From assembly GCA_016700335.1 (NCBI GenBank), contig CP065014.1:2517001-2581000 (forward strand): DNA of 64,000 nucleotides, read 5' to 3'. Numbering within the stretch: the first letter of the stretch is position 1; each line of letters begins with the position of its first letter. The position numbers were made by a program, and so were the translations under genes. The notes beneath the pieces were generated by a model. That model had not been told where the DNA came from, made no database searches, and saw only the letters and a list, made by a program, of their open reading frames with translations. Source of the stretch: Chlorobiota bacterium (GTDB taxonomy: Bacteria; Bacteroidota; Ignavibacteria; OLB7). Below, piece by piece: positions 63,182 through 64,000 of the stretch.

Positions 63182-64000
63182 ATGAGATTAAAAATTTTCT
63201 CTGAAATTAAAGCGATGACAAAACTTGCATTGCCAGTAGTTGCAGATAATCTAGCAAGTATGGGTGCAGGTGTTGTAGCTGTTTTATTAGCTGGTAGAAT
63301 AAATAAAGAGAGTCTTGGTGCTTTAGGTATTGGTTCTTCTTTATTATTCTTTTTTTTAGTATTTGGATTTTCTACAATTTCAGGAATCGTACCTATTGTT
63401 GCTCAAGCCTTTGGTGCAAACAGAAAAATTGAAATTGAGGAATCTACAGCTCAAGGATTTTGGGTTGCAATTTTACTTTCAGTTATTGGATTTGTTATTT
63501 TAAGATACTCAGAAAATATTTTAATTTATTCAGGGCAAAATTTGGCTACAGCTAAACTTGCATCACAATATATTTTTGCAGGGAGTTTTGGAATATTCTC
63601 AGGGATGTTCTATTCAGTTCTTAGGTCATTTATTTTGGGGTTAGGTAAATCAAGATTAACAATGATTATTGCTTTCTCTGGCTTTTTAACTAATTCTATA
63701 ACTGCATATATTTTAGTAACTGGTAAATTTGGGTTCAACAAATATGGTATTATTGGTTGTGGTTATGCATTCTCAACTGCAGTAACTATGGAGTTAATTA
63801 TTTGTTTCTTTATTGTTTCATTTAATAAAGAATTTCAAATCTATAATTTCAGAAAGTACATTTTAATTCCAAATTATACCAATATAATTACTTTGTTAAA
63901 ACTTGGTTTGCCAATTGCAATTTCAGCCAGCCTTGAGTATGGTGTGTTTAATTTTGTTAACTTGTTAATGGGCAGGTTAGGTACGGTTCCTTTAGCTTCT
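63182..64000 (+). CDS. MATE-family multidrug/cation efflux protein, 3'-truncated
   Basis: The ATG at 63182 opens a frame of 273 codons that runs to the window edge without a stop; the C-terminal half is outside. It reads MRLKIFSEIKAMTKLALPVVADNL and continues with several hydrophobic segments (VLLAGRINKESLGALGIGSSL, VFGFSTISGIVPIVAQAFGA, MFYSVLRSFILGLGKSRLTM). GIVPIVAQAFGA is the conserved first-half MATE motif region, as in NorM. Such transporters export drugs or organic cations using Na+ or H+ gradients. Confidence 0.9.
   Translation, partial: MRLKIFSEIKAMTKLALPVVADNLASMGAGVVAVLLAGRINKESLGALGIGSSLLFFFLVFGFSTISGIVPIVAQAFGANRKIEIEESTAQGFWVAILLSVIGFVILRYSENILIYSGQNLATAKLASQYIFAGSFGIFSGMFYSVLRSFILGLGKSRLTMIIAFSGFLTNSITAYILVTGKFGFNKYGIIGCGYAFSTAVTMELIICFFIVSFNKEFQIYNFRKYILIPNYTNIITLLKLGLPIAISASLEYGVFNFVNLLMGRLGTVPLAS

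Noticed and set aside
1..64000. CRISPR arrays, tRNA or rRNA genes, insertion sequences, prophage
   Set aside because: I looked for spaced direct repeats, tRNA T-loop/acceptor patterns, transposase motifs and phage structural genes and found none that hold up.

Overview
This is an AT-rich bacterial chromosome window that most likely comes from the Bacteroidota/Ignavibacteria-Kapabacteria side of the FCB group. The evidence for that placement is indirect. Many secreted proteins end in type IX secretion (T9SS) sorting domains, including the NPFNPST-type motif common in Ignavibacteria-like lineages. Lipoproteins and outer-membrane proteins are abundant. Shine-Dalgarno sequences are not evident. 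Several promoters fit the Bacteroidota pattern TTG-(N19-21)-TAnnTTTG, most clearly in front of rpsL. No rRNA, tRNA, CRISPR array, transposase or phage gene was seen.

Layout. 0-4.3 kb: the end of a LytS-type sensor kinase, its LytTR regulator and a secreted glycosidase-like T9SS protein. 4.2-7.8 kb: a tolC-hlyD-ABC ATPase operon with no permease. 7.9-14.1 kb: tryptophan 2,3-dioxygenase, a SPOR protein, an OmpR/HK two-component pair and a heptosyltransferase-like GT9. 14.4-21.1 kb: an aminotransferase, a T9SS cargo protein, the yicC-gmk-rpoZ operon, and a DtxR-like regulator with an Nramp transporter behind a palindromic operator. 21.1-29.9 kb: envelope genes on the minus strand (PPIase foldase, lytic transglycosylase, T9SS cargo, lipoproteins, PD40-OmpA). 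30.2-38.2 kb: a 2TM protein, a haem-plus-beta-propeller lipoprotein, a radical SAM protein with two CX3CX2C motifs, manC, an M1 peptidase and a tetrahaem lipoprotein. 38.3-44.7 kb: a lipoprotein, a methyltransferase, an NlpC/P60 hydrolase and two tandem peptide-type substrate-binding lipoproteins. 44.9-49.4 and 58.4-62.9 kb: two paralogous ~1500-residue IgGFc-N/anchor-D/T9SS surface proteins. 49.9-53.2 kb: rpsL-rpsG-fusA. 53.6-58.2 kb: an MBL hydrolase, a SpoU methyltransferase, purE/purK, a lone MoaD and two envelope proteins. 63.2 kb to the end: the start of a MATE exporter.

The most important caution is that three genes between 43.2 and 51.8 kb (the second substrate-binding protein, the first giant surface protein and fusA) are broken by five single-base indels, every one in or beside a short homopolymer run. 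Because EF-G is essential, this looks like a local patch of sequencing or assembly error. The fragments are listed separately but should be read as three genes.

The most interesting leads are the DtxR-box-like 18-bp palindrome over the mntR/mntH-like promoter with an apparently leaderless start, a perfect 16-bp-stem hairpin in the yicC leader, the CX4CH haem/YVTN propeller lipoprotein near a four-haem lipoprotein, and the two-motif radical SAM enzyme. I did not find one clearly new multi-gene system that I can defend from sequence alone.
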